DNA of 64,000 bases, taken from Scardovia wiggsiae F0424 (GTDB lineage: Bacteria > Actinomycetota > Actinomycetes > Actinomycetales > Bifidobacteriaceae). The translations under genes were made by a program, and so were the position numbers. The notes beneath the pieces are model-generated. The model was not told the DNA's origin and searched no databases. It saw only the letters and a list, made by a program, of their open reading frames with translations. Numbering within the stretch: the first letter of the stretch is position 1; each line of letters starts with the position of its first letter. The stretch lies in NCBI RefSeq assembly GCF_000269605.1, contig NZ_AKCI01000001.1:558001-622000 (forward strand), read 5' to 3'. Shown one piece after another: positions 55,773-64,000 of the stretch.

Positions 55773-56882
55773 ATGGCAGAAAATGCACATACCCAGAAGA
55801 CCAGCGATTCCGGGGTCTCAATCTGGCTCGACGATTTGAGCCGTTCACGTATTGAATCCGGAAGCCTCCAGGATCTTATTGCTACCAAGAATGTAGTCGG
55901 CGTAACAACGAACCCCTCTATTTTTGCTAAAGCGCTTCATGAAGTGGGCCCTTATGACGGGCAGCTTAAGGAGCTTGGCAAGGTGGATGTAGAAGATGCG
56001 GTACGTGAACTTACTACAACTGATGTACGCAATGCTACAGATATTTTCCGCGAGATCGCCGAATCCACAGATTATGTGGATGGTCGTGTTTCTATTGAAG
56101 TTGACCCGCGTCTCGCCCATGAAACCCGGAAGACTGAGGAACAGGCTGAGCAGCTGTGGAAAAAGGTTGACCGCCCCAATGCCATGATCAAGATCCCTGC
56201 TACCCTTGAAGGCCTGCCTGCGATTACCGCTACGCTTGCAAAAGGCATCTCAGTGAACGTGACCCTGATCTTTTCTCTGGAACGTTACGAACAGGTCATT
56301 GACGCATTCATTGATGGTATTTCCCAGGCAGATGCCAATGGGCATGATCTCAGGCACATAGGCTCTGTTGCTTCCTTCTTTGTTTCCCGCGTTGATACGG
56401 CAGTAGACAAGCTCCTTGAGGAGAACGGCTCTGCTGAGGCTAAAGCCCTTGAAGGTAAGGCTGCTGTTGCTAATGCACGCCTCGCTTATGAACTCTTCGA
56501 AAAGAAGTTCTCTGAAGACCCGCGCTGGGCAGCGCTTGAGGCCAAGGGCGCAAGGCGCCAGCGTCCGCTGTGGGCATCAACGGGGACAAAGAACCCTGCA
56601 TATTCACCATGCAAGTATGTGGATGAGCTCGTTGCTCCGGATGTAGTAAACACTATGCCTGAGAAAACCCTTAATGCCCTTGCTGAGCAGGGAGACGGGG
56701 CACCGACTATCGCAGGCACTTATGAAGAAAGCCACAGCATTATGGACCGGCTTGCAGCTCTCGGCATCAATATCAAGGATGTTACCGATAAGCTTGAGGC
56801 TGATGGTGTTGCGCAGTTTATCAATTCATGGGATTCTGTACTCGCTGATGTCCAGGCAGGGATCGACCGCGTCAACGGTTAG
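55773..56882 (+). CDS. tal: Transaldolase
   Basis: 369 residues from the ATG at 55773 (AAAGGAG upstream); the open frame reaches 55710 inside the leader hairpin. Long bacterial Tal type. Schiff-base Lys in NAMIKIPATLEGLPAI, plus TTNPSIFAKAL, VNVTLIFSLERYEQV and ASTGTKNPAYS. Transfers dihydroxyacetone units between sugar phosphates. Follows tkt by 149 bases. Confidence 0.96.
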   Translation: MAENAHTQKTSDSGVSIWLDDLSRSRIESGSLQDLIATKNVVGVTTNPSIFAKALHEVGPYDGQLKELGKVDVEDAVRELTTTDVRNATDIFREIAESTDYVDGRVSIEVDPRLAHETRKTEEQAEQLWKKVDRPNAMIKIPATLEGLPAITATLAKGISVNVTLIFSLERYEQVIDAFIDGISQADANGHDLRHIGSVASFFVSRVDTAVDKLLEENGSAEAKALEGKAAVANARLAYELFEKKFSEDPRWAALEAKGARRQRPLWASTGTKNPAYSPCKYVDELVAPDVVNTMPEKTLNALAEQGDGAPTIAGTYEESHSIMDRLAALGINIKDVTDKLEADGVAQFINSWDSVLADVQAGIDRVNG

Positions 56883-56931
56883 CCTTGTACCGGGTTGTTA
56901 CCAAATAACCATGCAGTAATCACTGTATAGT

Positions 56932-56968
56932 AAATTCCCCCGCCCCTCCCAGGGCGGGGGAATTTTGT
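56932..56968. terminator. Bidirectional terminator between tal and secG
   Basis: AAATTCCCCCGCCC (56932-56945) pairs perfectly over 14 bases with GGGCGGGGGAATTT (56952-56965), loop CTCCCA, T-rich on the plus strand side. Confidence 0.9.
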
Positions 56969-56980
56969 TTTACTGCATAT

Positions 56981-57005
56981 AAAAACAGCCGGACTGCTCC
57001 GGCTG
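56981..57005 (-). terminator. Terminator of secG
   Basis: On the minus strand CAGCCGGA, loop GCAG, TCCGGCTG (57005-56986), followed by TTTTTAT. Confidence 0.85.
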
Positions 57006-57030
57006 CAGAAATCAAAATTTTACGGCTAAA

Positions 57031-57279
57031 TCAGCCGACATGGTATTTGGCCATAAAATCGAGGGCAATGATTAAAGCTACCCAAACAAGTGCAACAGTT
57101 ACCGTAATACGGTTCAGGTTTTTCTCGGCGACACCTGAAGTACCGGCATTCTGAGTGATACCGCCGCCAAACATATCAGACAGGCCGCCGCCCTTGCCCT
57201 TATGCATAAGGATAAGCATAGTGAGCAGCAGGCTAAGAAGTACGACAATGACTTCAAGAGCGATTTTAAGAGTATGCAT
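57031..57279 (-). CDS. secG: Preprotein translocase subunit SecG
   Basis: 82 residues, two membrane segments (about 5-25 and 56-76). Between them the conserved loop KGKGGGLSDMFGGG and NRITVTVALVW typical of SecG. Part of SecYEG. Upstream order pgk-tpiA-secG is a standard actinobacterial cluster; it has its own terminator directly downstream. Confidence 0.95.
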   Translation of the reverse strand: MHTLKIALEVIVVLLSLLLTMLILMHKGKGGGLSDMFGGGITQNAGTSGVAEKNLNRITVTVALVWVALIIALDFMAKYHVG

Positions 57280-57389
57280 TCATAATCCTTTCGATATGTT
57301 CCTTAAGTAATATACACCACACACAGGAATACATACAGTGCCTTATAGCGCCTGTGATGCGCCCTCCACAGCAGCCGCGGGTATTGCCG

Positions 57390-58190
57390 TCAGCGCTTAT
57401 GCACAGCCTTCTGGGTCAGACGTACAATCATAGAAAATTCTTCGGGATCCAGGGAGGCGCCGCCAACAAGGAACCCGTCAACATCATGCGCCTGGTCCAT
57501 AAGGTCCATCGCATTCTGGGATGTTACCGACCCTCCATACAGGATTGGGATAGTATCAGCGGTTGCTTTACCATACACATGCCCGAAATGGTCCCTGATA
57601 GCATGAGCAGCATCCTGAGCGGTCTGCGGAGTAGCTACCAGGCCAGTCCCTATCGCCCATACAGGCTCATATGCAATAAGCATCTGTTCAGCTTCTTCCT
57701 TGCCCAGGTCACGGGTGACATCATCGACCTGTCCGACGGCATAATTCAGCTCAATGCCCCGCCGGCGCTCAGTAAGCCCCTCCCCGACGCACAGGATAGG
57801 CTGCATCCCTGCCGCCAGCACGGCACGTATCTGGTCAACAAGGTTGGCATCATCATCGGGATGGTATTTGCGCCGTTCAGAATGCCCTACAATAACATAT
57901 TTGCAGCCGAGCTGCGCGAGCATATCTGCTGACACGTCACCTGTAAAAGCCCCCTGGGATGTTACAGAGACAGTCTGCGCGCCGTACCGGATCTTCAGAT
58001 GGTCTGCTTCAACAAGTACCTGGACACTGCGTATGGAAGTAAAAGGGGGCGTGATGACAACTGTGCAGGAGGAATAATCGAAATGCGCATCCCGCAGAAG
58101 CCACGCCAACTTCTGAACGAAGTATGTTGCCTCTATATGGTCAAAATTCATCTTCCAGTTGCCTGCGACTACTGGTGTACGCATATACAT
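57390..58190 (-). CDS. tpiA: Triosephosphate isomerase
   Basis: 266 residues. Catalytic residues in GNWKMN (Lys), GHSERR (His) and AYEPVWAIGTG (Glu), phosphate-binding LYGGSV. Start may be the ATG at 58190 or the in-frame ATG at 58184. It is preceded by two large hairpins separating it from pgk. Confidence 0.97.
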   Translation of the reverse strand: MYMRTPVVAGNWKMNFDHIEATYFVQKLAWLLRDAHFDYSSCTVVITPPFTSIRSVQVLVEADHLKIRYGAQTVSVTSQGAFTGDVSADMLAQLGCKYVIVGHSERRKYHPDDDANLVDQIRAVLAAGMQPILCVGEGLTERRRGIELNYAVGQVDDVTRDLGKEEAEQMLIAYEPVWAIGTGLVATPQTAQDAAHAIRDHFGHVYGKATADTIPILYGGSVTSQNAMDLMDQAHDVDGFLVGGASLDPEEFSMIVRLTQKAVHKR

Positions 58191-58232
58191 CCCATCTACA
58201 AATCAAAACTGCAACAGCTGCTGTCCCGGTAC

Positions 58233-58284
58233 AGGCCTGTCTGCCGTCTGTACTATCAGTGCCCGGCAGACAGGCCTTTCTTTT
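58233..58284 (+). terminator. Terminator-like hairpin, plus orientation
   Basis: AGGCCTGTCTGCCG (58233-58246) pairs with CGGCAGACAGGCCT (58264-58277), followed by TTCTTTT on the plus strand. Both flanking genes run on the minus strand, so it faces against them. Confidence 0.55.
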
Positions 58285-58287
58285 CAT

Positions 58288-58315
58288 CCGGGCAGGACGG
58301 ATCCGTCCTGCCCGG
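58288..58315. repeat. Perfect 28-bp palindrome after pgk
   Basis: Two arms of 14 bases (CCGGGCAGGACGGA and its complement) with no spacer, centred on GGATCC, 8 bases after the pgk stop. Forms a strong stem in the pgk mRNA; no U run on the minus strand. Confidence 0.8.
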
Positions 58316-58322
58316 TACCGTA

Positions 58323-59519
58323 TTAATCCAGGACGCTTAAACCAGGGAGCGTTTTCCCTTCAAGGAACTCCAGGGAGGCGCCGCCGCCTGTCGAGATATG
58401 GGAGAAACCATTTTCATCAAATCCCAGTCGGCGTACTGCAGCAGCTGAATCACCGCCGCCAACAATGGTGAAAGCCCCGTTGCGCGTAGCATCTATAAGG
58501 CCCTGGGCAACAGCTGCTGTCCCTTTGGCGAATTCGGGGAATTCAAACACGCCCATAGGCCCGTTCCAGACTACCGTCTTAGAGTCCACGATCTTATCAT
58601 GGAAAAGCTTCTGCGACTGCGGGCCGATATCCAGCCCCATCTTATCGGCAGGGATGGCATCAGCGCTGACAGCCTCATACGGTGAGTCCGCTGCGAAGGT
58701 ATCTGCAGCAAGGATATCCACAGGAAGCACGATCTCGACACCGTTCTTCTGTGCTGTATCAAGATATTCTTTTGCCTGGGGGACCATATCTTCCTCAAGC
58801 AAAGATGTACCTGTCTCATAGCCAAGGGCCTTGAGGAAGGTGAAAACCATTCCTCCGCCGATGATAAGACGGTCAGCCTTATCGAGGAGATTGGAGATGA
58901 CACCGAGCTTGTCGGAGACTTTAGAACCGCCAAGGACTACAGTAAACGGCCTTTCAGGATTATCTGTAGCTTTGGACAGGGCAGCTACTTCCTTTTCTAC
59001 AAGAAGGCCCGCTGCTGATGGAAGATCGGCTGCTACGTCATAATCAGAGCCCTGTGCCCTGTGGACGACACCAAAACCATCGGAAACAAAAACATCCCCA
59101 AGCTGCGCGATCTTCCGTGCATAAGCTGCGCGCTCATCTGCATCTTTGCTTGTTTCTTCAGGGTTGAAACGCACGTTTTCAAGGAGGACTACATCACCGT
59201 CTTCCATGGAATCAACTTTTGCGCGGGCATCCTCGCCATATGTATCATGGGCGAGTGTTACCGGTACGCCAAGAAGCTCGCTGAGCCGTGCAGCCACAGG
59301 CGCCAGAGAGAGCCCGGGGACTGCCTGCCCCTTGGGACGCCCAAGATGCGCCATAATAATGACCTTTGCGCCATCGCTGCGCAGTTCATTGATAGTCGGG
59401 AGCGCTGCACGGATACGGCCATCATCAGTGATCGTAGTACCGTCAAGCGGAACGTTGAAATCAGCGCGGACAAGGACCCGCTTGCCTTTAAGATCTCCAA
59501 GATCCTTAAGTGTCTTCAT
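58323..59519 (-). CDS. pgk: Phosphoglycerate kinase
   Basis: 398 residues. Signatures: RVLVRADFNVPLD at the N-terminus, AHLGRPKG, FVSDGFGVVHRAQGS, VVLGGSKVSDK and the nucleotide-binding GGGDSAAAVRR. Makes ATP from 1,3-bisphosphoglycerate in the lower part of the bifid shunt. AAAGGA lies just before the ATG. The 132-base gap to tpiA contains two hairpins. Confidence 0.97.
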   Translation of the reverse strand: MKTLKDLGDLKGKRVLVRADFNVPLDGTTITDDGRIRAALPTINELRSDGAKVIIMAHLGRPKGQAVPGLSLAPVAARLSELLGVPVTLAHDTYGEDARAKVDSMEDGDVVLLENVRFNPEETSKDADERAAYARKIAQLGDVFVSDGFGVVHRAQGSDYDVAADLPSAAGLLVEKEVAALSKATDNPERPFTVVLGGSKVSDKLGVISNLLDKADRLIIGGGMVFTFLKALGYETGTSLLEEDMVPQAKEYLDTAQKNGVEIVLPVDILAADTFAADSPYEAVSADAIPADKMGLDIGPQSQKLFHDKIVDSKTVVWNGPMGVFEFPEFAKGTAAVAQGLIDATRNGAFTIVGGGDSAAAVRRLGFDENGFSHISTGGGASLEFLEGKTLPGLSVLD

Positions 59520-59627
59520 AATATCCTTTCTTATGATGACATATGAAAAAAGAGATACGCTTTACTGATACCTCTTTTCGCTTTAGTGACCTACTTATTC
59601 TAACTCAGGGAGTGCCTATTCACAGCA

Positions 59628-60581
59628 TCAGTCCTGATCAGCTGATGCCCGCTGTTTCTCGACTTTCGCCGACAGCTGCAGCAGTCTGCGGATACGCCCG
59701 GCAATAGCATCTTTGGTGATAGGCGGGTCAGCGAGGCGTCCCAGCTCTTCAAGGCTTGCTTCACGGTGGTCAAGGCGGAGCTGCCCCGCAGCACGCAGGT
59801 TTTCAGGGATATCATTGCCGAGTACTTCAAAAGCGTGGATAACCTTTTCGCTTGCTTCGACAGCCGCTTTAGCACTGCGGCGCATATTGGCATCATCAAA
59901 ATTGGCAAGCCTGTTGGCCTTGCCGCGTATCTCGCTTTCGCTGCGCTTGCCGCTCCATTCGCGGGCAGTGCCTGCTGCTCCCATAAGGATAAGCATGCGT
60001 TCAATAACATCGGAATCACGCAGGGTAACGCGCAAAGAACTCATAACTTTGCGTTTTGAAACAGAAATACCCAGTCGGCGTGCCATATATATGAGCGCCT
60101 CCGCAGCTTCAATGCCCGGGCAGACTATTTCAAGGTACGGCGGCCTGCCCGGCTCGGAAAGTACGCCCCGGGAAAGGAAAGCGCCCCTCCACGCAGCTTT
60201 GACCTGTGCTATGTTGCCCTGGACGACCTCTTCAGGAAGCCCTCTTACAGGGCGCCGGCGGCGGTCAAGCATACCTGACTGGAGGGCCAGAGCCCCTCCA
60301 TCGTGGAAGACCCGTACTGAATACCAGTTCACCGTTCCGCGGGGAAGGTCACGGGTCGTCTGGACGAGCTCTGTTTCATGCCCATAAACAGTCTTAACCG
60401 TATTCTGCAGCCAGCGAGCGGCCTGAAGATTCGAGAACTGGGTAATAACGACTATATGCTTCTGAAAGGTACGAAGCCCTCCCCCAAAACGGATCATGGC
60501 GGAAGCCTGAGCCTTTTTAATGCTTGCTGCCCCATCAGTAATGGCAGCTAACTCATCTTTGACCTCGTCGACTAATGCCAC
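59628..60581 (-). CDS. whiA: Sporulation/division regulator WhiA
   Basis: 317 residues. N-terminal LAGLIDADG-like part with RFGGGLRTF and [10 protein letters not shown]-terminal helix-turn-helix ([26 protein letters not shown] in two parts). Conserved next to rapZ and uvrC in Gram-positive bacteria. In non-sporulating actinobacteria it is linked to cell division. GGAGGG lies upstream of the ATG. Confidence 0.95.
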   Translation of the reverse strand: MALVDEVKDELAAITDGAASIKKAQASAMIRFGGGLRTFQKHIVVITQFSNLQAARWLQNTVKTVYGHETELVQTTRDLPRGTVNWYSVRVFHDGGALALQSGMLDRRRRPVRGLPEEVVQGNIAQVKAAWRGAFLSRGVLSEPGRPPYLEIVCPGIEAAEALIYMARRLGISVSKRKVMSSLRVTLRDSDVIERMLILMGAAGTAREWSGKRSESEIRGKANRLANFDDANMRRSAKAAVEASEKVIHAFEVLGNDIPENLRAAGQLRLDHREASLEELGRLADPPITKDAIAGRIRRLLQLSAKVEKQRASADQD

Positions 60582-60711
60582 GAGCCCTCCTTGGTCATTT
60601 CCTGTTTCCCTGTGCAGCGCGACACGCTCAACACGCCCTAGGACACGCCATCTTCACGGTACTATCGGTTAAAACAAACTCTGCTATTGTAGCGTTACCA
60701 CCTGAACAAAT

Positions 60712-61656
60712 TTATGAGGACCTTTTCTGGCCGCCTGCAGTGGTCCCTGCGTCCTGATCCTTCCGGTCAAGTTCACGGGCTGATACTGTTACATTCAGGC
60801 TGTGTTTCCTCAAACGCCGTGCTATTTCTTCACTCATGGCTACAGACCTGTGCTGCCCTCCGGTGCAGCCCACCCCAATAGTTACAAAGTGCTTATCCTC
60901 ACGGGAGTACCCTTCAATGGCAATAAGCAGGGCAGAAACATAATTATCCAGGAATTCCTGCGCGCCTTCACTGTGCAGGACGTATTCGCTTACCGGGGTA
61001 TCATTGCCGTTGAGGTTCCGCAGTTCCGGAACCCAGAAAGGATTGGGGAGGAACCGCACGTCAGCAATAAAATCGGCATCAGTAGGGACCCCGTGCTTAA
61101 ACCCGAAACTGAAAATGTGGACATTGACAGTAGACGCACCTTTGCCTACAAGATTCTCATAAATATGCGTAGACAGCTGGTGGATGCTCAGCCCTGTAGT
61201 ATCTATAACGATATCAGAACGTTCTTTAAGCGCTGAGAGAAGGTCGCGTTCCTCCCGGATGCCGTCTATGAGCCGTCCGCCGTTCTGCAGCGGGTGGGGC
61301 CTGCGCACGCTTTCATACCGTTTGATAAGCTCATCATCAGAAGCATCCAGGAACAGTATCCGCGTTTTAACGCCCAAATCATCCAAATGGCTGATGACTT
61401 CAGCCAGGTCATCAAAATAATCACGCGACCGCACATCAATAACAGCAGCAAGCTTATGGAAACCCGACTCTGAGCTCGTCATCATATCAACCATCGGTAT
61501 GAGGAATTTTGGCGGCATATTATCTACTACATACCAGCCAATATCTTCAACGCTGTCAGCAGCGTGAGTACGCCCGGCACCGGACATCCCTGTAATAAGG
61601 AGGACCTCAAAAATATCTTTCGGGCCAGGCCTCTGTTTTTCTGTCATATCATCCAT
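60712..61656 (-). CDS. rapZ: RNase adapter/nucleotide-binding protein RapZ
   Basis: 314 residues. P-loop GMSGAGRTHA near residue 23, VVDNMPP, Walker-B-like LFLDASDDEL, SFGFKHGVP, and the C-terminal GVGCTGGQHRSVAM. In Gram-negatives it controls GlcN6P synthase RNA decay; in Gram-positives its role is less clear. Part of the uvrC-rapZ-whiA cluster, 64 bases after uvrC and 130 bases before whiA. Confidence 0.95.
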   Translation of the reverse strand: MDDMTEKQRPGPKDIFEVLLITGMSGAGRTHAADSVEDIGWYVVDNMPPKFLIPMVDMMTSSESGFHKLAAVIDVRSRDYFDDLAEVISHLDDLGVKTRILFLDASDDELIKRYESVRRPHPLQNGGRLIDGIREERDLLSALKERSDIVIDTTGLSIHQLSTHIYENLVGKGASTVNVHIFSFGFKHGVPTDADFIADVRFLPNPFWVPELRNLNGNDTPVSEYVLHSEGAQEFLDNYVSALLIAIEGYSREDKHFVTIGVGCTGGQHRSVAMSEEIARRLRKHSLNVTVSARELDRKDQDAGTTAGGQKRSS

Positions 61657-61720
61657 CTCCCGCGTGAAAACCGGTAGTACTCAGCATAACGTCTCCCCCT
61701 CTACAAACCCCTTTCCTCAC

Positions 61721-64000
61721 CTATGCCTTTTCCTGCGAAGCATGCACAGCAGAATAGACCGCCTCGGCCTTCTTTGCGCCGAGCCCCCTGACTTCCCGGA
61801 TCTGTTCAATACTTGCAGCGCGTATCGCCTTAACGGAGCCGAAATGCGCCAGCAGCTTCTTCTGGAAAGTTTCCCCAATACCATCCGCATTGTCAAGGAT
61901 CGAAGTGAGCAGGCCCTTGCTGCGCTTTTTGCGATGGTATGCGATAGCAAAGCGGTGGGATTCATCCCTCACCCTCTGCATAAGGTACATCCCTTCACTC
62001 TGACGTTTCATAATGACCGGATACCTGTCATCGGGAAGCCATATCTCTTCAAGCTTTTTAGCGAGGCCGCAGACAGCAACATCAGAAACATTAAGATCTT
62101 CCAGGGCGCGGGCCGCCGCATTGGCCTGCGGCTTTCCCCCATCAACGACAATAAGGTTGGGTGTATACGCGAAATGGCGCCTGTCAGTATCCTGCTGGAC
62201 TGCATCAGCCGGATCCTGGATATCCCCTGCAGCCTGAGCCTCAGTACCCTTTGCAGGAAGGCTCTTCTGCCCGGCGTCCGCGCGCCCGGCCTGCTGACCG
62301 GTATCGGCAGGGATATCGGGAATATTCCCATTCCCCTGCGGCTCCTGCGTTCTGCGGGCACTTTCGATGCGCTTCATCTCTTCTATGCTCTGCCCGCTGT
62401 CACCTGCAATATTGCCGTGTCTGAAACGGCGGGTAAGGGTCTCATAAATCGCACTGGTATCATCAGCGGCGCCCTGCCCGTCCTTGCCGCGGATAGCGAA
62501 ATGCCTGTATTCTTTCTTGCGGGCGATCCCGTCTTCAAAAACGACCATGGAAGCGACCTGGCACCCCCCTCCGGAAGCATTGGATATATCGTAGCATTCG
62601 ATCCGCAGGGGCGCCTCTTTAAGCCCAAGTGCTTCAGCAATCTCATTAAGGGCCTGGGTCCGCATCCCCATATCAGTCATACGGCTTGATTTGACCCTCA
62701 TAAGGGTCTGCTGCGCGTTCGTATTCGCGCGTTCCATAAGGGCGCGTTTCTCACCCCGCGATGCAACACGTACGCTTACCGCTGATCCCCGTATACCCGA
62801 CAGCCATGCTTCAAGCTCGTCTTTGCGTGAGGGGAGCACGGGGACGACCACTTCACGCGGTACCGGCGATATCGGGGAAAGGAGGTCATCACGCCCAGTC
62901 TCTTCCTGCCTGCTGCGCCTCTTCCTGGTCACCTGTGCACGGGAAACAGCATCCTTCGCTGTAACCTGCTGGCTTGGGGCGAGGGCATCCCTGCTGCGGG
63001 AAACCGCAATAGAAACGCCTTCCTGCCTGCGGCTCTCCTCTGCCAGATCAGAATATACCTGCGGTATAAGGTCAGAGACTAACTGGCTGTCGTCAACATC
63101 TTCGACCCGTTCAACGCTCCAGCTCCGCTCGCCCCGTATCGTCCCCGCCCTGACGAAAAAGCAGTGGACGCTGGCTTCCAGCTCATCAGAAGCCAGCCCG
63201 AAAATATCTGCGTCCACACTGTCGTCCAGGACTACTGAATTCTGCTCCAGTACGGAAGACAGAGCGGTGATCTGGTCCCTCAGCTTGGCAGCAGCTTCAA
63301 AATCAAGTTCAGCGCTCGCTGACTGCATTTTCCCGGTAAGCTGCCTGGCATAAGCTTTGCCCAATTTCCCGGTAAGTATCCCTATCACCTGTTCACACAG
63401 CTGCCTGTGGTCCTGCGGCGATATCCACCCTACGCACGGCGCGGAGCATTTGCCTATATAGGCCAGCAGACACGGCCTGCCTGTTACCTGGGCTTTATGG
63501 AACACGGACGGCGTGCAGGTACGGACAGGGTAAGCATGCAGCAGGGAATCCAGGGTCTTCCTCATATTCCATACTTTTGCGTAAGGGCCGAAATACCTGG
63601 TGCCCCTGCGGTTCCTGTTACGGGTTACCCAGATGCGCGGTATCTCTTCGTTAACAGAGATAGCCAGATACGGATACGTTTTATCATCTCTGAAAACAAC
63701 ATTGAACCGCGGGTCGAACTCCTTGATCCACGTATATTCGAGTGTCAGGGATTCCAGTTCAGTCCCTACAACCGTCCATTCAAGGCTCCGCGCTGTGAGG
63801 ACCATTGACTGCGTCCGCGGATGGAGGTTCTCCAGAGGCTGGAAATAATTGCTCAGCCGGCTGCGCAGGTTTTTTGCTTTCCCCACATAGATGACCCTGC
63901 CATCAGCATCCCTCCACTTGTAAACTCCCGGCTGCGCAGGGATATCAGAAGCCTTGGGGCGGAAAAGGTCACGGCTGTCCCCCAGGAGAGGGGCGCCGTT
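61721..64000 (-). CDS. uvrC: Excinuclease ABC subunit C (5' end outside window)
   Basis: The frame is open to the window edge, so the first residues are missing (about 759 codons seen). N-terminal GIY-YIG nuclease with PGVYKWRDADG and VIYVGKAKNLRSRL, Cys cluster PCLLAYIGKCSAPC, UvrB-binding UVR motif AAAKLRDQI, then the RNase H-like nuclease domain with CYDISN and VVDGGKPQANAA, and a C-terminal helix-hairpin-helix pair. A low-complexity insert of about 90 residues rich in Gln, Asp, Ala and Gly (codons around 62170-62400) splits the second nuclease domain. Cuts DNA on both sides of lesions. Confidence 0.96.
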   Translation of the reverse strand, partial: NGAPLLGDSRDLFRPKASDIPAQPGVYKWRDADGRVIYVGKAKNLRSRLSNYFQPLENLHPRTQSMVLTARSLEWTVVGTELESLTLEYTWIKEFDPRFNVVFRDDKTYPYLAISVNEEIPRIWVTRNRNRRGTRYFGPYAKVWNMRKTLDSLLHAYPVRTCTPSVFHKAQVTGRPCLLAYIGKCSAPCVGWISPQDHRQLCEQVIGILTGKLGKAYARQLTGKMQSASAELDFEAAAKLRDQITALSSVLEQNSVVLDDSVDADIFGLASDELEASVHCFFVRAGTIRGERSWSVERVEDVDDSQLVSDLIPQVYSDLAEESRRQEGVSIAVSRSRDALAPSQQVTAKDAVSRAQVTRKRRSRQEETGRDDLLSPISPVPREVVVPVLPSRKDELEAWLSGIRGSAVSVRVASRGEKRALMERANTNAQQTLMRVKSSRMTDMGMRTQALNEIAEALGLKEAPLRIECYDISNASGGGCQVASMVVFEDGIARKKEYRHFAIRGKDGQGAADDTSAIYETLTRRFRHGNIAGDSGQSIEEMKRIESARRTQEPQGNGNIPDIPADTGQQAGRADAGQKSLPAKGTEAQAAGDIQDPADAVQQDTDRRHFAYTPNLIVVDGGKPQANAAARALEDLNVSDVAVCGLAKKLEEIWLPDDRYPVIMKRQSEGMYLMQRVRDESHRFAIAYHRKKRSKGLLTSILDNADGIGETFQKKLLAHFGSVKAIRAASIEQIREVRGLGAKKAEAVYSAVHASQEKA

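Noticed and set aside
61664-62689. 341-residue plus-strand open frame
   Set aside because: Antisense to uvrC across its low-complexity insert; no recognisable protein features.

Overview
The window is chromosomal DNA from an actinobacterium, most likely a member of the Bifidobacteriaceae with an unusually low G+C content for that family (roughly half by eye; I did not compute it). The evidence is: actinobacterial marker genes (rbpA, whiA, the DUF881-sbp-DUF881-FHA-MerR block, a PafBC-type regulator, PIM-lipid genes); a Cmk-Der fusion; a eukaryotic-type UDP-glucose pyrophosphorylase; and the hrcA-dnaJ / tkt-tal neighbourhood, the last three being typical of bifidobacteria. Species cannot be named from this. 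About 95% of the window is ordinary, densely packed core genome and no gene-free stretch exceeds 300 bases.

Layout. 1-1.2 kb: 3' part of a sugar-binding-like lipoprotein gene, divergent from guaB3. 1.4-17.7 kb (+): guaB3, an Rv3235-like gene, acyl-CoA ligase, def, the translation block rpsB-tsf-pyrH-frr, cdsA, rlmN, lgt, rpe, then pgsA-DUF881-sbp-DUF881-FHA-merR. 17.9-26.0 kb (-): rbpA, helY, a diacylglycerol kinase, a small membrane protein, a fused PafBC and UDP-glucose pyrophosphorylase. 26.1-30.8 kb (-): an accessory operon next to tRNA-Pro. 31.1-48.2 kb (mostly -): cmk-der, rluB, an aquaporin-family gene (+), DUF3017, purH, DUF6350, apt, yajC, ruvBAC, yebC, pimA, a PIM acyltransferase, a phosphatidylinositol-type synthase and thrS, which together serve purine synthesis, DNA repair and mannosylated phosphoinositide lipid synthesis. 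48.5-48.8 kb: four tRNA genes (Gly, Cys, Val, Val). 49.0-64.0 kb: a PAC2 protein, a fructosamine-kinase-like gene, dnaJ-hrcA under a CIRCE element, tkt-tal (central to the bifid shunt), secG, tpiA, pgk, whiA, rapZ and the 3' part of uvrC.

The exceptional region is 26088-30832. Six reading frames follow one another with ATGA/GTGA-type overlaps. The first encodes a 726-residue protein with an LXG-like N-terminus and no signal peptide. Its C-terminal ~150 residues are homologous to the extracytoplasmic domain of three small single-pass membrane proteins that follow. Two of the three membrane proteins are near-identical duplicates; the one between them is split by a run of eight G that would be in frame with nine. 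Two small helical proteins complete the operon. I read it as a candidate type VII secretion-linked LXG system, or a related surface system, with phase-variable, recombining membrane partners. The structure is visible in the sequence; the function is inference.

Regulatory sites seen include a perfect actinobacterial SOS box before ruvA, CIRCE before hrcA, a sigma-H/sigma-R-like promoter before rbpA, and several strong intrinsic terminators.
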